This document shows, piece by piece, positions 25,663 through 34,431 of a stretch of 64,000 nt of DNA; positions within the stretch are counted from its first letter, which is position 1, and the number at the start of each line of letters is the position of its first letter. The position numbers were made by a program, and so were the translations under genes. The notes under the pieces were generated by a model that was given only the letters and a program-made list of their open reading frames with translations, was not told the DNA's origin and made no database searches. This DNA is from Carnobacterium funditum DSM 5970 (GTDB lineage Bacteria > Bacillota > Bacilli > Lactobacillales > Carnobacteriaceae). The stretch lies in assembly GCF_000744185.1 (NCBI RefSeq), contig NZ_JQLL01000001.1:248001-312000 (forward strand), read 5' to 3'.

Positions 25663-26826
25663 ATGAAAAAAGTTGTTTTCGTTATCCGACGCTTGGCTAA
25701 TGCCGGTACGGAGCAATCACTGATAAAACTAATCAACACAATAGAAAACTATGATATTACCATCATGCTTGCCAGAGAAGATAAAACACTGCTGCCACAA
25801 ATAAACAAAGAGATTAAAATAATTGAATTGTATGAACAAGGTTTAGGTCTTAATATGGGTCTTTATTTAAAAAGAAGTTTAAAAACCGTTAATCTATCAA
25901 AATTTTTATTCATGTTTTCAAGATTATACAAATACATTAAGCTAGATCAATTCGAACAATTGAATGATCATCTTTTAACGAGTTATGAGGTGCAAGAAGA
26001 AAAATACGATTTAGCAATTGCTTTTGATGGAGGATCAAGAAATACGTTAACGCCATTTGTCATAGAAAAAATTGAGGCTGAAAAAAAGATTATGTGGATT
26101 CAAGAAGACTATTCTAAAGTTTCAGAAAACGAAAAGATGGTGGGACATAAGATTTTTCCTAAATTCGATCAAATATTTTGTGTTTCACAAGCGGCAAAAG
26201 AAAAATTTTCTGAAATTTATCCTGAATTAGGAGAAAAAACTAGTTCTTTTTATCCGATTTTTGATACCAAAGAATATTTAGAAAAAGCGGAAGAATCAGA
26301 AGACATCTTTGATTATAATGGCATTAAGATTTTAACGGTAGGTCGTCTCGAAGAAGAAAAAGGACAAGAAAGGTTACCAGGAATTGTATCGCGATTAAAA
26401 ACGGAAAATTATCAGTTCAAATGGTTTTTAGTCGGGGATGGTCAGTTAAGAAAAAAATTGGAAAAGGACATAAAGGAATTGGGAATTGAAGATTATCTAA
26501 TTTTGTTAGGTAAAAAATCGAATCCATTTCCTTACTATAAACAGTGTGATATCTATGTTCAACCCTCTAGACAAGAAGGGTATTGTCTATCAATGGCGGA
26601 AGCCAATTCATTCAAAAAACCTTTAATTGCCACAAATTTTATCACTTCCAAAGAGTTCATTGTGCATGGAGTAGATGGATTGATTGCAGATAACAATAGT
26701 CAATCTATTTATAAAAATATCAAGAAACTATTAGATGATGAAAATTTAAGAATGGCTTTTAGTGAAAATAGCCAAAATAAAATAGTCGATACTTTTTCAG
26801 AAATGAATAAGTTTTATGCTCTATAA
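25663..26826 (+). CDS. Glycosyltransferase family 4 (tandem paralogue B)
   Basis: 387 residues and colinear with its upstream neighbour: FVIRRLANAGTEQSL, IMWIQEDYSKVSENE, FDQIFCVSQAAKEKF, ILTVGRLEEEKGQE, CDIYVQPSRQEGYCLSM and IKKLLDDENLRM. The same blocks in the same order, at moderate identity, mark an old duplication whose copies probably add different residues. ATG 25663 lies 10 bases after AAAGGAG. Confidence 0.87.
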   Translation: MKKVVFVIRRLANAGTEQSLIKLINTIENYDITIMLAREDKTLLPQINKEIKIIELYEQGLGLNMGLYLKRSLKTVNLSKFLFMFSRLYKYIKLDQFEQLNDHLLTSYEVQEEKYDLAIAFDGGSRNTLTPFVIEKIEAEKKIMWIQEDYSKVSENEKMVGHKIFPKFDQIFCVSQAAKEKFSEIYPELGEKTSSFYPIFDTKEYLEKAEESEDIFDYNGIKILTVGRLEEEKGQERLPGIVSRLKTENYQFKWFLVGDGQLRKKLEKDIKELGIEDYLILLGKKSNPFPYYKQCDIYVQPSRQEGYCLSMAEANSFKKPLIATNFITSKEFIVHGVDGLIADNNSQSIYKNIKKLLDDENLRMAFSENSQNKIVDTFSEMNKFYAL

Positions 26827-26851
26827 GAAATTGGCTGGTTAGGAGTAGTTT

Positions 26852-28393
26852 ATGAGAACAGCAAACTCTATGAAAAATGTGGCTGTTGTATTGGTTGGAC
26901 AAGTGTTGAACATCCTACTTGCTTTTGGGGCGCGAATTGTTTTCGTTCGAATGCTAGATGTGGAATACCTTGGAGTAAACGGGTTATTTACGGATGTCTT
27001 GTCTATTCTTTCTCTTGCAGAACTAGGTTTTGGATCAGCGGTAATTTATGGTTTATATAAACCATTAGCAGTTAAAGATGAAAAAAAAATTAAAGCCTTA
27101 ATGAACTTTTATGCTTTCTCATATAAAGTAATTGGGTTTACTGTATTGACTTTAGGCTTAGGTTTGTTGCCTTTCTTAAATATTATCATTAAAGATTCTC
27201 CCAATATCCCTAACCTTAATTTTATTTATTTACTCTATTTAGCTAATTCTGTTGTCACATATTTTTACGCTTACAAACGTTCATTAATTATTGCTGATCA
27301 AAAGAATTATATTGTTACTTTTTATAAAAGTGGCTTTTTATTTTTAGCAACAGCTGTTCAAGTTATTGTTTTACTGATGACAAGAAATTTCGTTTTATAC
27401 TTACTGGTCCGGATTCTATTTTCAGTGGTTGAAAATATATTTATAGCCCAGAAAGCAAACAAACTTTATCCATTTTTAAAAGAAAGGAATAAAGAAAAAC
27501 TAGAGAAGACTGATCGCAAAGTTATTTTCAAAAATATTAAAGCATTGATGTATCACCGAGTAGGTTCAGTTGTGGTTGAAGGAACCGATAATATTTTGAT
27601 TTCTTCTATTGTTGGTATCGTTTGGGTAGGATTGTACTCAAATTATTCTTTGATTCTAGGTGCGATTAATTCAATTGTGAATCAAATTTTTGAATCTGTT
27701 ACTGCAAGTGTAGGTAATTTAAATGCTGTAGAAAATAAGGAAAAATCTTTTGATATTTACAAAGTCATGTTATTCATTAATTTTTGGATTTTTGGTTTTT
27801 GTGCAATCTCTCTATGGATCCTCCTAAATCCTTTTATTACATTATGGCTCGGAGCAAAATATGTAATGAGTCAATGGATTGTGGCTCTAATTGTCATTAA
27901 TTTTTATATAAAAGGATTTAGAAAGACGACATTAGTATTTAAAGATGCTTATGGATTATTTTGGAATGATCGCTATAAACCAATAGCAGAAGCTTCAATC
28001 AATTTAATTGCATCCTTAATCCTGGCAAGATCTTACGGCATTGCAGGTATTTTATTAGGAACGCTTATTAGCAGTCTCACTACTGTCGTTTGGATTGAAC
28101 CATTTGTTGTGTATAAAAATGGATTTAAAAAAAGTGTATCGGATTACTTTAAACGCTATATTGGGTATGGTTTAGCTGCATTAACAGCAACTATTTTAAC
28201 ATCTTTAGCTAGTTCATTTATCCCAGAAGGATTATTTATAAATTTTATTTATAGAGTTCTACTTTGTGTTATTATCCCAAATAGTTTTTTTCTTCTTGTT
28301 TTTAGTCGAACGGATGAATTCAAATACGTATTGGCAATAATTAAAGTAGGTTTGAAAAGAAAAAAAATGGCAAAGGTAAATACATCTGACTAA
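26852..28393 (+). CDS. wzx: Polysaccharide repeat-unit flippase (Wzx/MATE-like)
   Basis: 513 residues with about 12-14 membrane helices. The N-terminal pattern NVAVVLVGQVLNILLAFGARIVFVRML with YLGVNGLF and LAELGFGSAVIYGLY is typical of the Firmicute exopolysaccharide flippase group. It moves lipid-linked repeat units across the membrane. It lies in the middle of the glycosyltransferase block, 25 bases after the second GT4 gene, with TAGGAG before the ATG. Confidence 0.88.
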   Translation: MRTANSMKNVAVVLVGQVLNILLAFGARIVFVRMLDVEYLGVNGLFTDVLSILSLAELGFGSAVIYGLYKPLAVKDEKKIKALMNFYAFSYKVIGFTVLTLGLGLLPFLNIIIKDSPNIPNLNFIYLLYLANSVVTYFYAYKRSLIIADQKNYIVTFYKSGFLFLATAVQVIVLLMTRNFVLYLLVRILFSVVENIFIAQKANKLYPFLKERNKEKLEKTDRKVIFKNIKALMYHRVGSVVVEGTDNILISSIVGIVWVGLYSNYSLILGAINSIVNQIFESVTASVGNLNAVENKEKSFDIYKVMLFINFWIFGFCAISLWILLNPFITLWLGAKYVMSQWIVALIVINFYIKGFRKTTLVFKDAYGLFWNDRYKPIAEASINLIASLILARSYGIAGILLGTLISSLTTVVWIEPFVVYKNGFKKSVSDYFKRYIGYGLAALTATILTSLASSFIPEGLFINFIYRVLLCVIIPNSFFLLVFSRTDEFKYVLAIIKVGLKRKKMAKVNTSD

Positions 28394-28444
28394 TCGACTT
28401 AAATAAAGTCCGTTCATTACAAATTATAAAAAGGAGGGAATAAA

Positions 28445-29557
28445 ATGAGGCAGCCTAAAATCAGTATTATTATTCCTGTATACAATACAGAAAAATACCT
28501 GAATACTTGTTTAAATAGTGTTTTAAACCAAACTTTTACAGATATTGAAGTTATTTGTGTAGATGATGGTTCACCGGATAATAGTATAGATTTATTGGAA
28601 ATGTTTGCTAAGAAGGATGAACGCGTCATTGTTGTAAGTCAACAAAATACAGGTTTATCTGACGCGAGAAATAATGCGTTAGCTTACGTCACCGGTGACT
28701 ATGTCATGTATGTGGATAGCGATGACTGGATTGAACTAAATACTTGTGAAATCGCTTATCGAGTAGCCTTAGAAGAAAAAGCAGATGTCATTTTGTGGTC
28801 TTATATTAGAGAGTTTACAAATCATTCGCTGCCTAAAAAGATTTTTAAAAAAAGAAAAGAAGTGCTTAACCAACAAGAATCTGCTTCTAAGCTGCATAGG
28901 CGAATGGTTGGTTCAATAGGAAAAGAATTGAAACATCCAGAAAATGCAGATGCTATCGTTACAGCATGGGGAAAGCTTTATAAAACAGAAATTATTAAAT
29001 ACAACGAAATTAACTATATGAATACGAAAATTGTTGGAACAGAAGATGCACTGTTTAATATTGATTATTTTGGGTATGTAAAAAAAGCTGTTTGCCTTGA
29101 GGATGCCTTGTATCATTATCGTAAAGATAACGAAGTTTCTTTAACGTCATTATATAAAGAACGATTATTCATGCAAAACCAAATGAAATATGACTTAATA
29201 GAAATGTATATAGCAGAACATTCACTTGGTGATGATTATAAAAAAGCGTTAACTAATCGAATTGCTCTGTCACTATTAGAGCTAGGACTAAATACGGTAG
29301 AAAGCCATAAGGGATTGGCAAAAAAAATAACGGAATTAAAAGAAATTATCTCACAAGATCGTTACAAAAAAGCTTATCAACAAATGGATTTCAATTATCT
29401 GCCAATACATTGGAAATTATTTTATGGCTGTGCCAAGCTTAATTTTGCATCTGGTATTTATGCCCTACTATGGTCTATCAGCAAACTACGAGATAAAAAT
29501 AAAATAGAAGATAAGAAAGAATCTGAAAATATAAAAATTCAAACGGAGGTGCAATAA
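28445..29557 (+). CDS. Glycosyltransferase family 2 (first GT2)
   Basis: 370 residues, GT-A fold. ISIIIPVYNTEKYLNTCLNS, VICVDDGSPDNS, and the metal-binding MYVDSDDW (DxD) are all intact, with a GLSDARNNAL block between. The C-terminal third is not a known domain but is common in Firmicute eps transferases. AAAGGAGGG precedes ATG 28445. It adds one sugar of the repeat unit; which one cannot be told. Confidence 0.88.
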   Translation: MRQPKISIIIPVYNTEKYLNTCLNSVLNQTFTDIEVICVDDGSPDNSIDLLEMFAKKDERVIVVSQQNTGLSDARNNALAYVTGDYVMYVDSDDWIELNTCEIAYRVALEEKADVILWSYIREFTNHSLPKKIFKKRKEVLNQQESASKLHRRMVGSIGKELKHPENADAIVTAWGKLYKTEIIKYNEINYMNTKIVGTEDALFNIDYFGYVKKAVCLEDALYHYRKDNEVSLTSLYKERLFMQNQMKYDLIEMYIAEHSLGDDYKKALTNRIALSLLELGLNTVESHKGLAKKITELKEIISQDRYKKAYQQMDFNYLPIHWKLFYGCAKLNFASGIYALLWSISKLRDKNKIEDKKESENIKIQTEVQ

Positions 29558-29561
29558 GAAA

Positions 29562-30512
29562 ATGAATGATAAGCATGCATACTTAATTATGGCACATAAT
29601 CAATTTGAGTTATTGAAACGTTTAATTCAACAATTAGATGATGAGAGAAATGATATATACATTCATATTGATAAAAAGACTAACGGGTTTGACTTTGAAA
29701 AATTTAAACAGTTAGCTGTGAAATCAGACATCTATTTTATACCAAGAATTAATGTGAAATGGGGAGGATATAGTCAAATTCAATGTGAGTTGAACTTATT
29801 AAAAGAGTCCATTAAAAAAAGCTATCGTTATTACCATCTGTTATCAGGAGTAGATCTACCATTAAAAACACAAGATGATATTCATGATTTCTTTAAAAAA
29901 TATGATGGAATGGAATTTGTTCATTTTTCAAAAGCAGGGAAAAAGGAAACAAAAAAATTTGTTTCACGGATTTCAAGGTATCATCTGTTTCAAGAATACT
30001 CGCCAAAAAGTGCTTCTAAATTAGTGAAAATCGGGATTACAATTACTGATAAGTCATTTTTAATAGTTCAACGTTTAATCAGAACCAATAGATTGAAAAA
30101 TGAGGATATAACGGTAAAGTTCGGTTCATCATGGTTTAGTATTACGGATGATTTTGCAAAATATGTTGTGTTACAGGAACAATGGATAAAAGAACATTTT
30201 TCATTGTCAAAATGTTCAGATGAATTGTTTCTACAAACGCTCATTTGCCATTCACCTTTCGAAAAAAATTTAAGTGCTCGTTACTTTAAAAAAGATCATT
30301 TGGGCAATATGCGTAAAATAGATTGGTTAGAAACGACTAATTCTCCCAATCCGGAAATCTGGACAATTGCAGATTATGAGAGTCTAATAGATACAGACCA
30401 TCTTTTTGCTAGGAAATTTGATTTTAATGTTGACTCAACAGTAGTTGAACAGCTTTGTGATTATCTAGATAGCAAAAAAGAATATCAGATTGATTCTAAG
30501 ATACTCAATTAA
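29562..30512 (+). CDS. Core-2/I-branching-type beta-1,6-N-acetylglucosaminyltransferase family (GT14)
   Basis: 316 residues. HAYLIMAHNQFELLKRLI, IYIHIDKKT, VKWGGYSQIQCEL, YYHLLSGVDLPLKT and FGSSWFSIT are the defining blocks of the Branch/GT14 family. In bacteria these act in the cytoplasm on lipid-linked oligosaccharide, probably adding a branch. GGAGG lies 12 bases before ATG 29562, and the gene starts 4 bases after the upstream stop, so the two are coupled. Confidence 0.87.
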   Translation: MNDKHAYLIMAHNQFELLKRLIQQLDDERNDIYIHIDKKTNGFDFEKFKQLAVKSDIYFIPRINVKWGGYSQIQCELNLLKESIKKSYRYYHLLSGVDLPLKTQDDIHDFFKKYDGMEFVHFSKAGKKETKKFVSRISRYHLFQEYSPKSASKLVKIGITITDKSFLIVQRLIRTNRLKNEDITVKFGSSWFSITDDFAKYVVLQEQWIKEHFSLSKCSDELFLQTLICHSPFEKNLSARYFKKDHLGNMRKIDWLETTNSPNPEIWTIADYESLIDTDHLFARKFDFNVDSTVVEQLCDYLDSKKEYQIDSKILN

Positions 30513-30618
30513 TTCTTATATACTCAATATCTGATGGAACTAATTATTGGATATATAAGAATGTTTGTTTTTAAAAAAATTACAAAACGATGGTCAAAAA
30601 GAGGAGGGAGGACAGTAT

Positions 30619-31593
30619 ATGATAACCATTATTGTTTCCATTTACAATGCAGAAGAATATTTGACTAAATGTTTAAATGATTTAAGATACCAGACTTATC
30701 ATAAATTAGAAATTATTTTAGTAAATAATGGGTCAATAGATTCAAGCGGAGAAATTTGTGAACGCTTCTCTAAAGCAGATACTCGTTTTAAAGTTATCCA
30801 TAAAAAAAATGATGGGTTATCAGCAGCCTTTAATGCGGGCCTACTAATTGCTAAAGGAAAATATGTGAGTTTTGTAAATGCCTTTGACCGTGTAGAGTCC
30901 ATTATGTTTGAACATTTACTTTCATTAATTATCAAAACAAATGGAGATATGGTTGTCTGCGATTACATTGAAGAAGACTCTACAATTTCAAGTGAACAGG
31001 CAAAAACTTACAATATGAAAGAATGGTCAAAAACGAAAGCTATTCAAAAAGAAATTAATCGTGAAACAGAACAAGGTTTTATGCATAATAAATTATTCAA
31101 GATGGATTTATTTAAGCGTCCAGAAGCTCTTCGATTTAATCCAAATATCTTTATTTATGAAGATTTATTATTATATATCGAATGTGTTTTAAAGAGTGAA
31201 AAAATTTTTTATACACCTGCTCCGTATTACCACACTTTTAAGAGCCGTTATCCTATAAGAGTAGAATTATCCAGATTAGAGCAAGAAACAGGTTTAAGAA
31301 CGTTATTATTCATTATCGATTTATGTATTTCTTTTAAAGAACTTGATATTGCCAAATTGAAAGGGCGTTATGCTACTTTAAATATTGAGTTACTAATGAG
31401 AGCTTATGATCAATCACTTAAAGAAAAGAGAGAAGTTGAAAAATTCAAAAAAAATTTATATCGATTTAAATTAACAGAATTAGAAAATATGAAACTTCGT
31501 ATAAGATGTTTAGTCGCTCGTAGAAATTCAAAATTAAGTTATTTCATTTGGAAATTACAAAATAAAGAAAAATACTCATTAGTAGGAATCTAA
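30619..31593 (+). CDS. Glycosyltransferase family 2 (second GT2), last gene of the eps cluster
   Basis: 324 residues with ITIIVSIYNAEEYLTKCLND, IILVNNGSIDSSGEI and DGLSAAFNAGLLIAKGKYVSF. Where most GT2 enzymes have Asp-x-Asp, this one reads VNAFDRVE, so the canonical metal motif is altered and activity is less certain. ATG 30619 follows GGGAGG by 7 bases; an upstream in-frame TTG at 30565 has no ribosome binding site. Confidence 0.78.
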   Translation: MITIIVSIYNAEEYLTKCLNDLRYQTYHKLEIILVNNGSIDSSGEICERFSKADTRFKVIHKKNDGLSAAFNAGLLIAKGKYVSFVNAFDRVESIMFEHLLSLIIKTNGDMVVCDYIEEDSTISSEQAKTYNMKEWSKTKAIQKEINRETEQGFMHNKLFKMDLFKRPEALRFNPNIFIYEDLLLYIECVLKSEKIFYTPAPYYHTFKSRYPIRVELSRLEQETGLRTLLFIIDLCISFKELDIAKLKGRYATLNIELLMRAYDQSLKEKREVEKFKKNLYRFKLTELENMKLRIRCLVARRNSKLSYFIWKLQNKEKYSLVGI

Positions 31594-31693
31594 CTTCTAA
31601 ACTTTTGGGTATTTTTATCTTTTATGTTCATTTAATTAAAACTACATATGATAAAATAGTAATAAATTTAGTTAATTAAAGGAGAGAGTAAAA

Positions 31694-32242
31694 GTGAGTA
31701 TAGAAAAATCCTACTTTCCAACTAATTGGACTGGACTGAGTTCGGCACGCTTTAGTGAATATCGTTCATGGATTAATAATAAAAAACCAGGAATATGTGG
31801 TTCCTATGTTTGTGCTGTTTTGTTGCACGATCTATATAAACAGCAATATGGAAAACCCTTATCTAAAACGATTCTCATGGATGGGCTAAAATCAATTGTA
31901 GATGAAACTTTTGCGTATCGGGGAACTTTTCCTTGGGATTTAAGACATGGGTTGAACTTAGCATTAAAAGGTAACCCGAACTATTTCGCTAAAATGAGTT
32001 TTATTCCGGACAATAAGGTGGTGGAATTGCTAAACAAATCAAATCCAATACCGATAGCCGTTGGGACAGCTAGATTACTAGGAAGCTCTTACCAAAATCA
32101 TTGGGTGTTGGTGTATGCATATGGGTATAATGAAGAAGGAAAATTATTTTTTAAAGCTTATGACAACCACGGGAAGAGTGCAGCAATCTTACCAGCTTCT
32201 CAAACATTTGGTTGCGTATGGTTAGTTGAAAATAAAAAATAG
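31694..32242 (+). CDS. Papain-like cysteine peptidase fold protein, function unknown
   Basis: 182 residues, no signal peptide or membrane helix. Three spaced blocks look like a Cys-His-Asp/Asn triad: GICGSYVCAVLLHD (Cys35), SYQNHWVLVYAYG (His136) and FFKAYDNHG (Asp157/Asn158). That order and spacing fit C39-like or staphopain-like papain folds. It could be a housekeeping thiol peptidase, a bacteriocin-related protein or an effector. It starts at GTG 31694 after AAAGGAGAG and is monocistronic, ending at a shared bidirectional terminator. Confidence 0.55.
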   Translation: MSIEKSYFPTNWTGLSSARFSEYRSWINNKKPGICGSYVCAVLLHDLYKQQYGKPLSKTILMDGLKSIVDETFAYRGTFPWDLRHGLNLALKGNPNYFAKMSFIPDNKVVELLNKSNPIPIAVGTARLLGSSYQNHWVLVYAYGYNEEGKLFFKAYDNHGKSAAILPASQTFGCVWLVENKK

Positions 32243-32278
32243 CAAGCGAAGATTGTATTCTTCTGCGTGCTATTTTTT
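32234..32278. terminator. Bidirectional terminator between the papain-like gene and the deoxynucleoside kinase
   Basis: AAAAAATAGCA pairs with TGCTATTTTTT, and the inner GCGAAGA partly pairs with TCTTCTGC. A and T runs on the two sides let it work for both converging genes. Confidence 0.85.
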
Positions 32279-32284
32279 ACTGTT

Positions 32285-32953
32285 TTAAATTTGAACTTTA
32301 TTTAAGCGAACTTCATCTAAGCGTTTTGTCACCATTTCCATGATTGCCTGTGCATCAGCAGGATCTTCTAAATCATGTTTATCAATATCAATGATTAACG
32401 TATCGCTCTTAGAATAAGAATCAAACCAAGAATCATATTGGCTATGAAGATGGGTATAATAGTCTAATAAACCTTGATTGCCTTCAATTTGTTCGAATGA
32501 GCGTCCTCTTTTTTCAATACGATTCAGTACAGTGTCTAAAGAACCACGTAGATAGATTAGTAAATCAGGAGATTTCTTTTTCATACCCTCTAATTCTTCC
32601 ATCATATTATCTAATAAATCTAAGTAAGTATCCATTTCAGCATCACTCATGTTGCCTTCTTCGTAATTGATTTTTGTAAATAAAGCATCTTCATAAATTG
32701 AACGATCTAGAACATTATTCTCATGTAAAAAAGCTGCCTTGATGCTGCGGAAACGGGTGTTTAAAAAATAAATTTGTAAGGAAAAAGCCCATCTTTTTGG
32801 ATCTTCATAAAATTTTTCTAAAATACGATTATCATCCACACTTTCATAAAAAGCATTGCTTCCTAAGGATTCAGATATTAATTTCGTGTAGGTGCTTTTA
32901 CCAGCACCTATCATTCCTGCTAAAACAATCACTGCTTTATGTTCCCCTTTCAA
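32285..32953 (-). CDS. Deoxynucleoside kinase (deoxyadenosine/deoxyguanosine kinase family)
   Basis: 222 residues. P-loop VLAGMIGAGKST, the base-recognition region YESVDDNRILEKFYEDP, the catalytic LDRSIYEDALF (DRS motif) and the LID arginines in RIEKRGRSFEQ are all present. It salvages deoxynucleosides to monophosphates. The frame begins with TTG (32951-32953) and AGGAG lies 12 bases upstream; no ATG is available before the P-loop. Confidence 0.9.
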   Translation of the reverse strand: MKGEHKAVIVLAGMIGAGKSTYTKLISESLGSNAFYESVDDNRILEKFYEDPKRWAFSLQIYFLNTRFRSIKAAFLHENNVLDRSIYEDALFTKINYEEGNMSDAEMDTYLDLLDNMMEELEGMKKKSPDLLIYLRGSLDTVLNRIEKRGRSFEQIEGNQGLLDYYTHLHSQYDSWFDSYSKSDTLIIDIDKHDLEDPADAQAIMEMVTKRLDEVRLNKVQI

Positions 32954-32977
32954 TTGACGGTCACTCTCCTATCAAAG

Positions 32978-32995
32978 ACCGGTGTCGTCTCCGGT
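32978..32995 (-). promoter_or_regulatory. GC-rich hairpin in the leader of the deoxynucleoside kinase gene
   Basis: ACCGG and CCGGT pair across an 8-base loop, directly upstream of the ribosome binding site on the minus strand. A TATACT box for the minus strand lies at 33011-33016, so the hairpin would be in a short 5' leader. Its role is not clear. Confidence 0.3.
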
Positions 32996-33097
32996 TAATT
33001 TGCATCTCTTAGTATAGCATAATTAACAAACTTAAAGGGACCAAGCATTAAATATAGCTTGTTTTTATGACCTGTTTTGAACAAAACTTGACTCTTT

Positions 33098-34204
33098 TCA
33101 CTGAAATAATAAGGATAAGGTCTGTTTACCTGCAATACCATCGCATAGAAGACGACTATTTTTTTGAAATAATAAAATGGCTTTCTTTGTTAGCTTACCA
33201 GCGATGCAATCTGGAACGCCTACAACTTCGTATCCCAACCCGAAAAGCATAGCTTGAACAGCATAGACATCATTTCCTCTTATACCGAATTGAATGTTTC
33301 TTGCCAAGGTAGCGGTTTCAGTCCCCCATAATCCATCCACCTTGACAGGTATTGCTTCTTGAAATAAGCAAAGAAGAGCTTTTTTAGTAATTGGTCCAAA
33401 TCGACCGTCAACAATTGTCCCACAGTTTGTCTGAATACTTTTAATGATATCTGTGCGTTTATTTAAAGAATGATCAACAGCGATTGAATGGAATTCCCCA
33501 TTAGTTATCTTAAGAACTGTTCCGATATTGATTTGGTTAGAAGATAAGTTGTTTAATTTCTTCAGCCAAGTTACTGTCGTTCGTTGTTTTTTTGCTATGC
33601 TCCATAAAGTGTCTCCAACTATAACCATATGAGTTGTTTTTTTTGCTGGCGTTTGAAAAAGATCTTCTTCTGGATGATTTGCTAAATCAAAAGCAAATTG
33701 AGATAGGCTGATACCAAAACTAGCTAAATAATCATCAGGATCACGATGATTCGTTCCTCCTAAATAGGAAGAAACCCAGTGGTGTGTTTTGATTCCTTTT
33801 TCTTTCATCGTATTGCCGGTATTTAATGTTCTTGGAATATGTGCCTCGTTTGCTAATTTTTTTAAAAGCCAAACATAAGCAAGGTAATCTTTTTTAAAAA
33901 TTATGGGATCTAATGTACGAGCTAACTCTACTTGAGCATAAGCATAAGAGTTTGCATTTGCACCCGCTCCATATTGAACAAATCCTGTTTTACTTAGTTG
34001 AATTATTTGACCTCCATTGCCAACCCAATGGCTGACGAAAGCTCCTCCTTTTAAGGCTTGTTTAGACATAAAAGCGATTTCATTTTCTAGTGCATTTTTT
34101 CCAGTGTTAAGAGCATTGCCTGACTCGTGAGCTATAATGATTCTTGAATCAGTTAACGGATATTGTTTAATAGCAATAAATCTCTTTTCAATTTGATTAG
34201 ACAT
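33098..34204 (-). CDS. N-acetylmuramoyl-L-alanine amidase (amidase_2) with LysM and two peptidoglycan-binding domains, no signal peptide
   Basis: 368 residues. The N-terminal zinc amidase has His26 in IIIAHESGN, His141/142 in KTHHWVSSY and GTNHRDPDDY (His153). A LysM domain follows (VIVGDTLWSIAKKQRTTVTW, about 191-234), then two PG_binding_1-like repeats (about 250-310 and 312-368) with VDGRFGPITKKAL and LCDGIAGKQTL. It cleaves the stem peptide from muramic acid. No N-terminal signal sequence is present, which is the pattern of phage endolysins, yet no holin or phage gene adjoins it. GGAGG precedes the ATG on the minus strand. Confidence 0.85.
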   Translation of the reverse strand: MSNQIEKRFIAIKQYPLTDSRIIIAHESGNALNTGKNALENEIAFMSKQALKGGAFVSHWVGNGGQIIQLSKTGFVQYGAGANANSYAYAQVELARTLDPIIFKKDYLAYVWLLKKLANEAHIPRTLNTGNTMKEKGIKTHHWVSSYLGGTNHRDPDDYLASFGISLSQFAFDLANHPEEDLFQTPAKKTTHMVIVGDTLWSIAKKQRTTVTWLKKLNNLSSNQINIGTVLKITNGEFHSIAVDHSLNKRTDIIKSIQTNCGTIVDGRFGPITKKALLCLFQEAIPVKVDGLWGTETATLARNIQFGIRGNDVYAVQAMLFGLGYEVVGVPDCIAGKLTKKAILLFQKNSRLLCDGIAGKQTLSLLFQ

Positions 34205-34431
34205 ACAATTCCTCCATTTTATAAAATAATCTCTTTGATAAACGGTCGACTGTTTATAAAGTGATAACGAAAATTAACTAATTAACGTTACTTTCTTAAA
34301 AGTTAAAACGTTCTTGAGGGTTCTTCTTTGATTGAGATTTTAGTTTTTGCTATCATTAGAATAGATAAGGGAACGGATATGATTTAAATTTATTAAAAAA
34401 AACGTAAATTTAGGAAGGAAGAGTGAAGAAA

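Noticed and set aside
34340-34375. Sigma-B promoter before the first YflT gene
   Set aside because: GTTTTT and GGGAAC are present but 20 bases apart, too far for the sigma-B spacing.
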